From Lentinula raphanica (lineage: Eukaryota; Basidiomycota; Agaricomycetes; Agaricales; Omphalotaceae): DNA of 64,000 bases. The stretch is from NCBI GenBank assembly GCA_027919835.1, contig JANVFP010000015.1:930001-994000 (forward strand). Direction: 5' to 3'. Below, piece by piece: positions 11,775 to 22,189 of this stretch (its first letter is position 1; every line of letters starts with the position of its first letter). Made by a program: the position numbers and the translations under genes. Under the pieces are notes generated by a model, which had not been told where the DNA came from, searched no databases, and worked only from the letters and a program-made list of their open reading frames with translations.

Positions 11775-12720
11775 TTAATGTACCTCTGAGATTGTTTGCC
11801 TCACATTTTCATTCTCTTTCTGCAGTCTAGTCACTTGGTCTCGTTTACAATTGGGATGCGTAACAAATTCAACCTCCAACATTTCGGGGTTGAGATTACT
11901 TTGGATTTCCTGCGCGACAGATGAGTTCGGCCCGCTCGTACTATGTGAACCTGAGTTCGAGATAAAATCAGCGGCGACAGCAGAGCTATTGGTGTAGTGC
12001 ATTGACGAGGCTGTATTGTCCCCAGTAAGCGAATCGAATGAAGTACACAGTTTGGGCCGAGGATGAGGAGGGAAATTTGAAGCAAGATCGTTCGCGACCT
12101 CAAGATCAGCATGGGTCGTGATACCACCATCCCAGTCTACAAAACTGTCCATCGCGGTGTCATCCGAATCACGTCTGGAATATCTATCTGCGAGGCTACC
12201 TGTCGAAAAGGAAAAGGTTTCTGAATTGACCGAAACACCCAGTTGAAGAGCGAGCTGTTTGATATTCGTGAACATCTCCGCAAGCTTCGAATTGAACGAA
12301 TAGTCTGTAGAGGGTATCGTGGTGTCGAGCTCCTCAATAGCTTGCTTGATCCGAAGGGTTTGCTCCTGGATATCGTTGGCGTTGTACAGACCTAGATCTT
12401 TTGAGAACACTCCAGTGCATCTCTGTTTCGAGTCTCAAGCGCGTTCAAAATGGAGTAAAGTCTTTCTTGCTTGAGGCCGTGGAGAGATCCAGAGCCTAGA
12501 TCCTCAACGTAAATTTGTAGTAGTTTCGAGTGAGTTTCGGCCTCTTGCTCAGTCCTTTGAAGGTCAGCAACGCAGGTGTCGAGGAGCAACCTGGTATGGT
12601 TTCAATCAGAGGAGTCACTGATGATGTTGGAGGTTTGCTGAAAGCACCTACTCATTGAAAGCCCTCATGAGGATATGGGAAATTCAGTCCAGCTGAGTTG
12701 AGATTGAAGACATCAAATAG
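11775..12720 (-). pseudogene. Decayed coiled-coil protein gene (copy C)
   Basis: This is a close relative of the intact gene at 17999-19370, on the same strand and in the same place after a B-type gene. At least three lesions are visible. The start exon lacks 4 nt relative to C', which puts a TGA in frame after SSISTQLD. A 10 nt deletion at about 12404-12405 (cacctgaatg missing after CAAAAG) shifts the frame and gives a stop just after ECSQKI. The C-terminal exon of about 108 codons is absent: similarity ends shortly after gaccctcaaaactc near 11695. An internal stretch equal to about 15 residues (LREMVLARSK...) is also deleted. Long open segments survive, so the decay is recent. Confidence 0.8.
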
Positions 12721-12876
12721 TTTGCTTTACTGCCACTTCTTGATCGAGGGCTTTTGCGCGAGTCCTCCCGAAGTATTGCAGTGAGTGGAGGTGGTCTCAG
12801 GGTGGTCTTGAGGTGGTCTCAAAAGATAACGTTAGCGTGAGATGCCGAACGGATCACTGAATTTGATGCCATCATT

Positions 12877-12904
12877 CATCAGCAAAATAGCACAAATAAA
12901 ATAA
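12877..12904 (+). repeat. Left terminal inverted repeat
   Basis: It begins CATCAGCAAAATAGCACAAA and matches the reverse complement of 15415-15442. It is preceded by the TT target duplication. Confidence 0.8.
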
Positions 12905-13401
12905 CAGGAATATAACATGTAACAGAGATTATAGCTGGCTGTAACAATTTTTGAACATATTACTGGGGTAATTACAGGGATATAATATACTGAGATGTGT
13001 AATAATTAGCTGTAAGGATTGCAGCTCATTATTGCAAGCAACAGTACATTATTACAGTGTTATCACATGAATATAATGAGTTTGTATTACTTACATCCAC
13101 GAGATACACACCAGTTGGCAAAAAAAGACGGACATGTTACGAGTGAGTGACGAACTTCAACAAGCTGTCCATGTCAAGACCTGGTCAAGACTTCAAACTG
13201 TGAATCTGATTTTCGACGCAGATTGGTCACGTGTATCGCGTCGCGACGCGCCTATAAACGTTCCGTCATCGTGTTTGACTTCTTCTTCTCATACTCTCAT
13301 CATCACCCAACTGCCAAAGGATAGGCCTTTGGTGTATTGGCACTCCATCTCCGCCATTTCTGCTGCTCTTTTTCTGGACCTCGACCAAGACTCAAGAACA
13401 C

Positions 13402-15073
13402 ATGTCTTCACACCCAGTCCCTACAAACTCATCTCAGACGGACATCTAACCTCAAGTACTTGGAGACCGGTTAACCGCTTGTGAGGCTATGGGACAGGAA
13501 GGGCTAGCACGAAAGCAAAAGTGCAGAGCGAGGGAAAAGTGCAGAGGTTCAATTGTGCGTGCGTGTTGTTTTCGTTCTGAGGCGCTTATATGCTCTTAAT
13601 CTGGACGCGACGAGATACCCTTACCACCGGCGAACCAACATATTTGATGGGCTTATGTGTATGACAATCGAAGTGAGCTCATGTGAGCATCTCTTTCCCT
13701 CCTTTATCCATCTGCTAACAATCAACTCATTCCAACAACAAGAAAGAATTGAACGAAGAAAGAAGCGCAAATATGAGAAGTTCATAAAGGAAGTAGCTGC
13801 TGAATACGAGGCCGAATCGAAAATGTGCGTGCCTCTTTCTAACTCTTGTTTATGCTCTAATTTTTACTGAAGTTACAGATACAAAACACTTCTACCGTAC
13901 CAGCAAATTGGATTATATGCACCTCGGTATCTCACGCTTTATTGGAATATAGCGGCCATTCTCAACGCAGGCCTTGAACGTGAGACGATGCAAATGAAAG
14001 CAAAAACCAGGACACTCCACGCACCCAATTGTGAAGAATCGAGCGATGATGACGAATCAGACCTAGATGAAGAGTAAGTTGCGATGTTGTCCTTGTTGTG
14101 ATCTCCTGCGTCGTATAATCTACCCATCCTCAAGTGATTTGGCTGAGCGTGCTCACTTGCTCACCATCTACGACAAAATTGCATCCACTTTCGCTTCCGT
14201 CGTTGAACGCCTTCTCAAATCAGCCAACTACGATGACACAGGAACATCTTACTTGTGCTTGGTGCAGCGTTTGCACCTCACCAGCGTTCCGTTTGAAAAC
14301 TGACCTCCGTACTCCTGGGAATCACTCAATCTAGTCCTGAGCTCATCGCTTATGTGACCGTTCAGGTAAGTTGCCATTCTTATCCCATGATTTCACTCAC
14401 ATATTTATTAGGCATGATTTGCGCTTTCAAGCCGTTCGTCGTGGACTAGGTCAGACAGCAAGTTCAAGTTTGACCAATTCTACCTCAATAATTCGAACAC
14501 GCTTCCGACAAGTGGAAGGAATCAACTCAAATCGGTTCGTGATTTTTCCCATTATTGACACATATTCATTGTGCTTCAGTGAATGCTTCCATGACATCCC
14601 AACCACAGCCGAAGCACCTGCGAACGACTCGGGACTAACATCTCTATTCACCGAAAGCTCTGCTCCTGAGGACGACGACAGCAAGGACGATGACAGCGAC
14701 GATGACGACAGCGAGGACGACGACAGCGACGATGACAGCGAGGACGACAACAGCGAGGACGATGTCAGCAAGGACGACGACAGCGAAGACGACACAGCGA
14801 GGACGACATAGTGAGGACGATGATGATCCGCAAGGCAATCTAGGTGTCAATGAACTTGGTGGTGGTGAGGATAACGGTGGTCAAGGAAATCGCGGTGACG
14901 GTGGTCAAGGTTACATTGGTGATGATGATGATTTTGACGACGATGGCGACGGCAGTGGTGGCAATGAAGTTTACGGACACAGCTATGTTTTCATTTCTCT
15001 GTTCATTTGTGTGTGTGTGCGTGCACTTTATATGTCTATCAGTTCTCCTGTGCTTGCTACTATACTACTGTGA
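13402..15073 (+). CDS. Passenger gene in the inverted-repeat element, unknown function
   Basis: A promoter-like stretch with CCTATAAACG precedes a possible ATG at 13402. Well supported exons are about 13737-13824, 13879-14073 and 14135 onward, which join in frame. They encode a basic helix (ERIERRKKRKYEKF), then YKTLLPYQQIGLYAPRYL, an acidic Ser/Asp run (EESSDDDESDLDEE), and a helical part ending HLTSVPFEN. Further right, 14646-14811 encodes Asp-Asp-Asp-Ser repeats and 14815-14975 a Gly/Asn/Asp-rich tail, in frames I cannot join with certainty. There is no DDE or helicase motif. It could be a host-derived passenger or a transposon accessory protein. Confidence 0.4.
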
Positions 15074-15414
15074 ATGCTAATTGTGTTGTACACATCATAC
15101 TATATCAACGAAAGAAACCATCAGTACCTGCTGGATTTGCATAATATACTACTGATATCCATTACAAAGGTCTGGTATGTGTTATAATCTATCCAAAATC
15201 CGTTATAAATACCTGAAATCTATAATAATGTACTTCAAGTATGACAGTGTGTTATAGCAGATTGCACTTGTGCTATAGCGGATAACAGCTCTGCTATAGC
15301 AGATGACAGCTGCGTTATAATGCCGTAATATCACTGTTATAAGAGGGACCTTTGAGAAATAAAGTCCTGCTACAATGACAGGGATTATAGCGAATAACAG
15401 GCATTATAATGGGA

Positions 15415-15442
15415 TTATATTATTTGTGCTATTTTGCTGATG
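15415..15442 (-). repeat. Right terminal inverted repeat
   Basis: It ends TTTGTGCTATTTTGCTGATG and is followed by the TT target duplication, then by the duplicated flank caacacc...accggacggc that also occurs at 19540. Confidence 0.8.
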
Positions 15443-15459
15443 TTGGAACTCAGATCAAC

Positions 15460-15790
15460 ACCACACCACTCCGCAACCACACCGGACGGCGGACAGACGG
15501 TTCATTGGACTGTGGAACAAATGACAATGTCTACTCAGGCGGCTCAGGCTACGCTGGAGATTGAAAGTTCTGAATGTACCCTACTCGATCTGGCACAATG
15601 TGGCATGCAAGACAGAGAATCCCATCTTGGATCGATCTTATCCGTGCGGCTCCTTGACTCGCAGTGATGAGTAATGGGAATGTCTGGACAGCGGCGAGTC
15701 TTTAAAAACTGTAGCTTTCAATGCTATACATCTACAATGTCCTGTCTTTGTTCTTCATATGTATGATGAGTACATACTAATGTCAAGTCC
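15460..15790. repeat. Dispersed block D, copy 1
   Basis: The run from caccggacggcg through gacagagaatcccatcttgg, gatcgatcttatccgtgcgg and tgctatacatctacaatgtc matches 19540-19810 in order with scattered differences. It joins the flank of the coiled-coil gene to the upstream region of gene B', marking the junction between the two tandem B-C units. Confidence 0.7.
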
Positions 15791-16836
15791 GGTATTTCGG
15801 GCTTCCGTGAAAGCGATGAGATTTGAGCTTTAGGCCTGGAAGCTTGAGGGCCTATGAGGACGCACGGAGGTTTAGTCGATCTCAAAACCCATGCCATGAC
15901 ATGATGTGGTATCCCAGTTCTAGTACGTAGTCAAAACTCCCTTCTGCCCAACGGTGTAAGGAAAATAGCGTTGAATTGAACCAAGAGAATCATGAGCGCT
16001 AATAGTCAGCTCTTCCCAGAAACACATCACTATAGACCTGAGGGTGAAAGCATAGACTCTTTCCATACCAGGCACCCTGGTCTTACCCCCGGATGACCCA
16101 CAGTCGCTGATGGGTAGTAGACCGGTAATTACAGAACGCCTAGGACTCTTATTTAGAGTATGTATGGCCACTAGAAAGCAGCTTACCTTGTACGGTTACT
16201 GTATGGTCTCTACATCTTTCTTGACTCATTCGGGGGACGAGTCGGAAGAGGTGGATGCGCAACACCACTGCAAGAGATAACTTCACCGCCCGTCGTCCGA
16301 GTTTCACTTCGTGATCACTCCCTTCTCTACACCGGACGGGCAGTGACGGTAGAGTTACAGAATTCCAACCAATAGTTGAGAACATGAGTTGTCCTTTGAA
16401 TGTTAGGATACATTGTCAGCGATAGAACGCAGTGTATTCAGCTTGACCTTCAATCTCGGGGTTTTTGCAAGTAGCAACTTGAAAGCATTGATGTCTTGCG
16501 ATGTATAAATACCAGGTCTGAAAAGCTGCTATGTTCTTCATCACGTTCGATACGTTTTCGATCTAGTACCTTCTACTTCTTCAAGACATCGCAGGTAAGC
16601 AGTCGATAGATTCTCTAGCCTAAGCGGCGGTGGAAGAGCGGGAGTACTGACGAGACTATGCATGCTTGGATCACCAGGTCGAGTCTTGAACACACTGCAT
16701 AAAGCCTAAACAACTCCTGCTACTTGCCTTTCACAACCGTAAGTGTCGTCGTTGAGACCTCAACATTGGACGTTCAACAGCCTCACTCACCAGGAACTCT
16801 TCTTCTTCGCCCTATACACTTCGTATCGAGTAAATC
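15791..16836. other. Upstream region of gene B', duplicated
   Basis: No gene. The part 15780-15985 corresponds to 9280-9490. A probable 5' UTR intron begins after gacatcgcag near 16594 (GTAAGC) and ends before gtcgagtcttga near 16679. Confidence 0.5.
16504..16511 (+). promoter_or_regulatory. TATA box of secreted-protein gene B'
   Basis: TATAAATA followed by ccagg is conserved with 10252-10259. Confidence 0.6.
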
Positions 16837-17632
16837 ATGCGTCCCTCTATCCTTTTTTCACTTGCAGCTCTATTCTTCTCTGCCACGATGGCGATGCCGG
16901 TAGAGAATGAAGACCTGGATGATTGTGCGCCTGCGAGGAGTGTAGAAGCACAAGCCCTCCTCGATGTTAGTCATCTCTAGGTTTGCATGATGAACATCAT
17001 TCAAAAACTTACCCCATTTACCACAGAGCATCATCGAAAGGCGTACGCCTAAAGCCGCATCAGCGTACGACTCAGGTTCTGTTTTTCTGGGTGTGAGCTT
17101 CCATTGACTGGCTTGAAACATCCCTAGTGCGGCCGTAGCGTTCATCAACCACCTTCGAACGAACTCTGCCACACTCACTCGAGCTCCTGTCTTCTGGACG
17201 GGCAAGATCAACCGGAAAGGAGCCAAAGCAGTCGCCGACCTCCTCAAGAAAGACAAATCCATCGTCGGTTCTCATGGAGGTTTCACCGTCTTTGATGCCC
17301 TCGATGACGCCAAGGTGCCCAGGTCCGAGACTGCCAATTGGAAACCCGACCCAGACTGGCGTGCGGTGTGCGGAGCGTTTGCAGAGTACGCGAAACCTGC
17401 GGATAAGAAGGCGCATTTGGTGTATGGGCCCGAGTACGACAAGGTGCATAATGTCTGGTCAGACGATGAGTGGCCTGCGTTGGAGAAGAACACGGCGGTT
17501 GCTCAGGTTCATGCGTATGAGATGAATGAGAATGGGAGAACGTGGACTGATAAAGGGGAGATCAAGGCTAGTAGGAAGGGAAGCCCGGTTCATTCAGCGA
17601 ATGCCTCTCCACATAATTCGGATGTTGAGTAG
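16837..17632 (+). CDS. Small secreted protein, family B (copy 2)
   Basis: Three exons (16837-16965, 17027-17090, 17139-17632) with introns of 61 and 48 nt give 228 aa. A signal peptide (MRPSILFSLAALFFSATMA) is followed by a short acidic segment with DDCAP, then the conserved core APVFWTGK, SHGGFTVFDAL, VCGAFAEYA, HLVYGPEYD and DDEWPALEKN. The C-terminal tail is Lys/Ser/Asn-rich. The second intron has two possible acceptors; the one used gives GSVFLAFINHL, matching GSVFLFFVNYL in copy 1. It lacks the Gly/Ser/Glu insert after the signal peptide of copy 1, so propeptides diverge faster than the core. Function is unknown. Tandem duplication with strong core conservation suggests selection for a secreted role. 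Confidence 0.75.
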
Positions 17633-17998
17633 ATCATCAGTACTGCAGCGTATCGTTCATGACGAGTTGGTTTACTTTTTGCTTGCCCTGGGTCGCGCAC
17701 GCTTTTATATATGCAAACACAGTGACGCTTGATTGCATTGCCCAGAATAAGTCAGTGTAAACAAAACCGGTAAAACAGTCGAATGTGAGGTGGTGAATCA
17801 AGTCGAACAAACATTAGTAAATGGCAAGCGCTCGAATTCAAGCCGTCTGGTTGATAACGTCTGCCACGCTGATGCTCAGTAGGGCTCAGTGTACAAGACT
17901 ATCAAGAAAATACTAGCCTCCGATTCGCGCTGGTAAAGGTATCAGCACTCATGTAGTCACATCTCATAGCACACTCACTATCTCGTTGAATTCGTTGA

Positions 17999-19370
17999 TT
18001 ACACTGGCAGAATAAAACAATGAGTAGGCACACTGTCGACTTCAATGGGATTCTGGGCCGTACCCAAACTTTCTGAATTCTGTCTCCTGGTCCTCATCAC
18101 GCGTACTGTCCTCGCAGCCTGATCTTGAATCTCTTCTCCCATCTTCGACAATATGGGCAGTATCTGATTATTGAGAATGTTCTCTGTGACAAATTGGGCG
18201 GCGCTGATCCACTCTTGCTGAGCCGGAACACGACTCTGCATTATCTTGAGTTGCGCTTTGACGCGATCCAGTTTTTGACGGCGTAACCCCGAAAGAGTTT
18301 TGAGGGTCACAATTTGATTGTTTAACTAAACGAAAGGATATCAGCGGAACTGAAGCTAGAGTCGATCAATAAGTACCTCTAAGATTGTTTGCTTCACATT
18401 TTCATTCTCTTTCTGCAGTCTACTCACTTGGTCTCGTTTACACTTGAGTTGCGTGATAACTTTGACCTCCGACATTTCAGGGTTGAGATTACTTTGGGTT
18501 TCCCGCGCGACAGATGAGTTCGCCCCGCTCGTACTATGCGAACTTGTGGTCGAGATAGAATCAGCGGCGACAGCAGAGCTATTGGTATGGTGCATTGGCA
18601 AGATTGCATTGTCCCCAGTAAGCGAATCGAATGAAGAACTACAAGGTTTGAGCTGAGGATGAGAAGGGAAACTTGAAGGGAAACTTGAAGCAAAATCGTT
18701 TGCGAGCTCGAGATCGGCATGAGTTGCACCACCATCCCAGTCTACAAACCTATCCATCGCAGTGTCATCCGAGTCGCGTCCTAGATATCTATCTGCAAGG
18801 CTACCTATCGAAAAGGGTTCTGGATTGACCGAAATACCCAGCTGAAGAGCGAGCTGTCTGATATTCGTAGACGTCTCCGCGAGCTTCGAATAGAACGGGT
18901 CGTCTGTAAAGGCTGTTGACTTTGACCTTGCCAGAACCATCTCACGCAGAGAGGGTATCGTGATGTCGAGCCCTTCGACAGCTTGCTTAATCCGAAGGGT
19001 TTGCTCCTGGATATCCTCTGTGGTGTAAAGACCTAGATCATTCAGGTGCTTTTGGGAACATTCCCGAGCATCTCTTTTTCGGGTCTCAAGCGCGTTCAAA
19101 ATGGAATAAAGTCCTTCTTGCTTGAGGCCATGGAGAGATTCAGAGCCTAGATCCTCAACGCAAATTTGCAGTAGTTTCGAGTGAGTTTCGGCCTCTTGCT
19201 CAGTCTTTTCAAGGTCAGAAATAGCAACACAGGTGTCGAGGAGCAACCTGGTGTGGGTTAAGTCAGAGGAGTCACCAATGTTGGATCCTTGCTAAAAGCA
19301 CCCACTCAATAAAGCCTTCATGAGGATATGGGAAATTCAGTCCACAATTCCGAGTTGAGATTGACGACAT
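17999..19370 (-). CDS. Coiled-coil protein, unknown function (copy C', intact)
   Basis: Three exons (19370-19306, 19247-18377, 18325-17999) join in frame to 420 aa with introns of 58 and 51 nt. The first ~110 residues are helical with heptad-like spacing (EKTEQEAETHSKLLQ). The middle is Ser/Asp/Thr-rich and probably disordered. A second coiled coil (KCKRDQVSRLQKENENVKQ) continues across the last intron into a Leu/Gln-rich helix. No enzyme motif or signal peptide is seen, so it is likely an intracellular scaffold or structural protein. The decayed homologue at 11775-12720 lacks the last exon. The gene is convergent with B', about 370 bp beyond its stop. I do not recognise the family. Confidence 0.75.
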
Positions 19371-19539
19371 CAAGTAGTTTCCTTTACTGCCACAGTGCCA
19401 CTTGTTGACCAAGGCCTTGGCGCGAGACTCGAGTATTGTGCGTGGAGGTCTGGTGGAGGTGGTCAGGGCCGAAAAAAGAAAACATTAGCGTGATATGCCG
19501 AGCGGATCACTTAATCTGATGCCATCATCGTAACTCAAA

Positions 19540-19945
19540 TCAACACACCGGACGGCGCACAGGCTTCGGAGAGTCGAGACGGTTCTTGGACTGTGGAACA
19601 AATGTCTGCTCAGACTAAGTTGGAGGTTCTGAATGTACCCTACTTCAATCCCCAATGTGGCATGCAAAGACAGAGAATCCCATCTTGGATCGATCTTATC
19701 CGTGCGGCTCCTTGACTCGTGTAATGAGATCAACGGGAATGTTTGGAGAGCGGCGAGTCGTTAGAAACTGTAGCTTTCAATGCTATACATCTACAATGTC
19801 CAGTCTTTGTTCTTCATATGTATGAAGCATTCAGCGAAGTCAAGTTTTGACACCTCGGGAGGACCCACTAGAGTTAAGTATAATATGAGAACAGACCGAA
19901 AGCATGGGGCGGCAATATGGTTCTGTCACTAAAGGTCTGAACTTT
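19540..19945. repeat. Dispersed block D, copy 2
   Basis: This is the longest of the three D copies. Its left part matches 15460-15780 and its right part (ggacccactagagtta, gcaatatggttctgtca) matches 1290-1360. It links the right edge of the B'-C' unit to the left edge of the kinase A' block. The bases just before it at 19517-19535 are the empty site for the inverted-repeat element found at 12877. Confidence 0.65.
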
Positions 19946-20642
19946 GAAGGACAATGTGTTGCCCACGCAGCTCTTGACTGTTAATTTTGTGCACATCTCC
20001 TGACAATGGGAGATGAACCACCTCAACAAAGGGTTGGATATCATGGTAATGATCAAAATTGTGTTGTAAAGACACAAAACAAAAGAACTATACTTACTTA
20101 CAAAGCTCACTTGTACACATCCAAGGTGATGTATATTCGCAGCAGCGATGTGAGTTCCAATTTAACAGCTGTCACTTCGAGAGAGCATTACCTACAGAAT
20201 GCGTCAGAAGGTCGTCAGGATTCGAAAACAAAAACATCATGCAGTTATCAAGAACAAAAAAAAACAAAAAAACTCAAAACTTGGTACTGAGTTACTGTCA
20301 AATTGTCGAAATCAGAAACGATCCACAACTAAAATGTCAGACGGGTTTTTCATGTGTAGTGGTCAGGCCGCGACCAACACTGGTTCGTTTGGGGTGTTAC
20401 TTTTTAGGGCGCCACTGTGGATCGAGATTCGAAATGGGGGTTAGTGTTCGAAGGGTCAAGCTTTGAAATATACCAGAGCAAAACATCAGCAATGAGCATC
20501 GAGAAAACATTGCCCGGACGGTCACTGCTTGGTCGAAGTACGTCCGCTAAACGAATGTAAATTGCAATGTATGGGTATTAGTATAAGTATACAAGCAATG
20601 AAATTTCCAAACGGACGGCGAAGATGAAGAAATATCATTATG
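19946..20642. other. 3' region of kinase A', similar to 2.8-3.4 kb
   Basis: Stretches such as gttaattttgtgcacatctcctgacaa and caacaaagggtt parallel 3105-3165, so the duplicated block A extends at least 300 bp beyond the kinase stop. The open frames here are Lys/Asn-rich low-complexity and not convincing genes. Confidence 0.5.
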
Positions 20643-22016
20643 TCAATGTAGAGGTTTGGGGCATGGTATAGCAGGCTTTAGAAGTACCAGCATCGAAATC
20701 GTCCAAAATATATGATATGTTGCCCGAAACGGCTTGGACAATATGAATTCGCTATTCTTGATGGCTCTCGAACGTAACTTGTACCATGATAATCTGTCGA
20801 CGATTTGAGAGAACCGTGATGATACTTCATCCATGGGTGGCCGTTTAGATGGATCCTCAGCAATCATGTCCATGACAAGGGGTCTTAGAAATTCAAAGCC
20901 CGAGACTCCAGGTTCACGCATGTCCGGATCACCCTGGTGTCAAGTTTGTCAGGCAGCGAGTGGATATTTTGAAAAGCACGTACATCGAGAAATGAAGTCC
21001 GTATGAGGTTCCCCAGAAGAAATACATCAGTAGCAAAAGGATCACATGGTGTACCTTCAAGACCCTCCGGAGGAGTGTAACCTCCAGACTTCAGCGCATA
21101 TTCCGCGCGTCGCGACTGTGAAGAGTCATAGATTCGGGATTGTCCAAAATCGATGAGATAATATCTTGGAGGACGGCGAGTACGAGAATGGTGTAATGCT
21201 CTTCCGCTCCAATCGTATCTCTTCTTCGGCTTTATGGGATGATATGGTCGATCGTACATCGAGTTGGCATCCATGGCCATATTATTCATAGAGCAGTCTC
21301 TGATAGGTTTGGGATCAGGTTTTGGATGGCGTCAAGGTTATGAACTCGGCGAACCTGTGTGCCACGTTATTCTCGTGCATGTAATGCAGGCCCTATTAAC
21401 GGCGGTCAGGTATTGGAAACATTCGAGGGAAGATAGAGCACAACTTCGATCATCTCCCTAAAGAATTGAATCCCTTCTCCTATGGTGCGGAATCTTGGGC
21501 TCATGATTGGGCGCAACCACGTCATGACCAAGAATTTCCTGTCGTCTTCATCGGGGACTGGTAACACTTCGAGTAAACGGACACAGTGATTACGGGGATT
21601 GAGGTTGTTGGTATCGTTGGAAAAGAATGTGGCAATTCGAGCTTCATCAGTGGAGACTTTGACACGCTTCAATGCTACCACTAGAGAATCTGACATGCGA
21701 AGAGCATCCATGATATCAGGATGCTGTTGATTGGTGTAGTAGTCAGTGAATGGTAACGACACATAGGCCTTGAACTTACGAGCATGTCCTGACCATCTTC
21801 AGCCTCAATTTCTTCGGAGATGTCCTTGGTATCATAAGAGGGCTTCCAGTCAGGACGGTATCGAGGCCTCATTAGGTAGCCATTTTCCTTGAGATATTCA
21901 AAGTGCTTGATCCACCATTTATCGGTGAACGAAAGCCCATTAGCGTCGCGAGGTGGCAAGGCACGCAGACGAGGGCCAATGACTCGGTCATAGTAGCTCT
22001 CCTCGTTGGTGCTCAT
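20643..22016 (-). CDS. Protein kinase, agaricomycete HRD-C-S type (copy A')
   Basis: Five exons (22016-21780, 21723-21445, 21392-21355, 21299-20984, 20933-20643) join to 386 aa, with every splice phase identical to copy A. The motifs HRDCSMNN, IDFGQS, PPEGLEG and DPSKRP are all kept. Amino-acid differences from copy A are concentrated in the N-terminal 25 residues (an extra YYDRVIGPRLR stretch) and around the basic segment after DFG. The uninterrupted frame in both copies points to purifying selection. It is divergent from the 23571 gene, but the intergenic region is 1.1 kb longer than at copy A because of inserted repeats. Substrate is unknown. Confidence 0.85.
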
Positions 22017-22189
22017 AGACTGTCTTAGGACTGGGGTGAAGGAAAACGTGATAGAGCGTATGGTTGAAACAAGGGTAATTCTGGTTCAAGTCGTTGTCTG
22101 TATGTAATTTTTGAACTGGTTCGTTTTTCGGTTCGTTCAACTCTCACGTACAGCCAGGAACCCGTTATCGAATAGTACTAATTTCGGCT

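Larger units (their letters stand above)
12877..15442. mobile_element. Terminal-inverted-repeat element carrying a passenger gene
   Basis: The ends are inverted repeats: catcagcaaaatagcacaaa at the left and its reverse complement at the right (22 bp perfect, then near-identical AT-rich sequence). The left flank ends TT and the right flank begins TT. The paralogous locus at 19517-19535 (gccatcatcgtaactcaa) has the same flanks without the element and with matching length, so it is an empty site and the target duplication is 2 bp. Internal ends are AT-rich and hold repeated motifs such as gctatagcggataacag (about 15272, 15292, 15382). No transposase is recognisable. It is therefore likely non-autonomous, with a captured or element-specific gene inside. 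Confidence 0.8.

Noticed and set aside
14451..14795. Minus-strand poly-Ser/Leu frame
   Set aside because: It is a mirror of the Asp/Ser-encoding repeat and has no domain.
20059..20466. 135-codon plus-strand frame (Cys/Lys/Gln-rich)
   Set aside because: It lies in the duplicated 3' flank of a kinase gene, has A-rich runs and no counterpart frame at 3.1-3.4 kb.
21393..21444. Apparent loss of the GT donor (GA instead of GT) in intron 2 of kinase A', suggesting a pseudogene
   Set aside because: A donor 18 nt earlier (GAA|GTTGTG) is present in both copies and gives EMIEGLHYMHENNVAHRD, the expected alignment, so the gene is intact.
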